A stretch of DNA of 44,804 nucleotides from Campylobacterota bacterium (lineage in GTDB: Bacteria; Campylobacterota; Campylobacteria; Campylobacterales; Sulfurimonadaceae), in contig VCAY01000002.1 of NCBI GenBank assembly GCA_013607635.1, positions 1 through 44,804 on the forward strand. Direction: 5' to 3'. Shown piece after piece: positions 44,781 through 44,804 of this stretch. The notes under the pieces were generated by a model. It saw only the letters and a list, made by a program, of their open reading frames with translations, did no database searches and was not told the DNA's origin. Positions within the stretch are counted from its first letter, which is position 1. Every line of letters starts with the position of its first letter. The position numbers and the translations under genes were made by a program.

Positions 44781-44804
44781 TTTTAAATCGCTTAATTTTT
44801 ACTA

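Noticed and set aside
1-44804. CRISPR arrays, tRNA genes, rRNA genes, complete insertion sequences, prophage genes
   Set aside because: No regularly spaced direct repeats, no tRNA-like TTCGA-arm context in the gaps, and no transposase or phage structural genes were seen on reading both strands.

Overview
This window reads as chromosomal DNA from a Campylobacterota (Epsilonproteobacteria) chemolithoautotroph, most like Sulfurimonas or a close relative. I infer this from three things. First, gene order resembles what I recall of Campylobacter and Helicobacter (purU with TPR and CiaD-like genes; the hemL-folD-lepB block). Second, several components are typical of the class: a monomeric 724-residue isocitrate dehydrogenase, an LDH-like malate dehydrogenase, AcnB, an OorDABC 2-oxoglutarate oxidoreductase, and a sigma-54 promoter in front of flgF-flgG. 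Third, reverse-TCA genes are clustered. No database search was possible, so the genus is an inference.

Layout. Positions 1-872 are accessory: the tail of an unknown gene, a toxin-antitoxin pair, and directly behind it a 69-bp site with the architecture of an integron attC. Positions 1028-4593 (minus strand) form a compact operon leuD-leuB-TPR-CiaD-like-purU-trmL-small membrane protein. Then come flgF-flgG (minus, sigma-54 promoter) and rpoD with a PAS-like gene (plus). Positions 9053-11151 (minus) hold hemL, an AtpZ/AtpI-like gene and a membrane protein. A TonB-like gene (plus) and a CitE-like/cytochrome c pair (minus) follow. Positions 13447-19819 (plus) are an eight-gene, tightly packed or overlapping unit: folD-lepB-M50 protease-rpiB-coiled-coil protein-apt-trpB-pepA. 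RNase P RNA lies behind it on the minus strand, and then a TetR gene preceded by four evenly spaced palindromes.

Positions 21168-31047 (minus) encode idh-mdh-fumC-sucCD-oorDABC, a nearly contiguous run of TCA/reverse-TCA enzymes; acnB lies further on at 39696-42242. ATP-citrate lyase, fumarate reductase and pyruvate oxidoreductase are not in the window. Between them lie mltG and a large AsmA/YhdP-like gene (divergent, with overlapping 5' ends), a LolC/E-type permease, secA and lolA, which together look like an envelope-biogenesis block.

The right end (42437-44780, minus) is an AT-rich type II restriction-modification operon: a D12-class adenine methyltransferase, a PD-(D/E)XK endonuclease, a previously unlisted 56-residue four-cysteine protein, and a second methyltransferase.

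The most notable signals are the attC-like site behind the toxin-antitoxin pair, the perfect 12-bp inverted repeat bracketing the acnB promoter with a third copy nearby, the mutually embedded mltG/yhdP promoters (one a perfect TTGACA-17-TATAAT), the phased TetR operator array, and the four-cysteine gene inside the restriction-modification operon.
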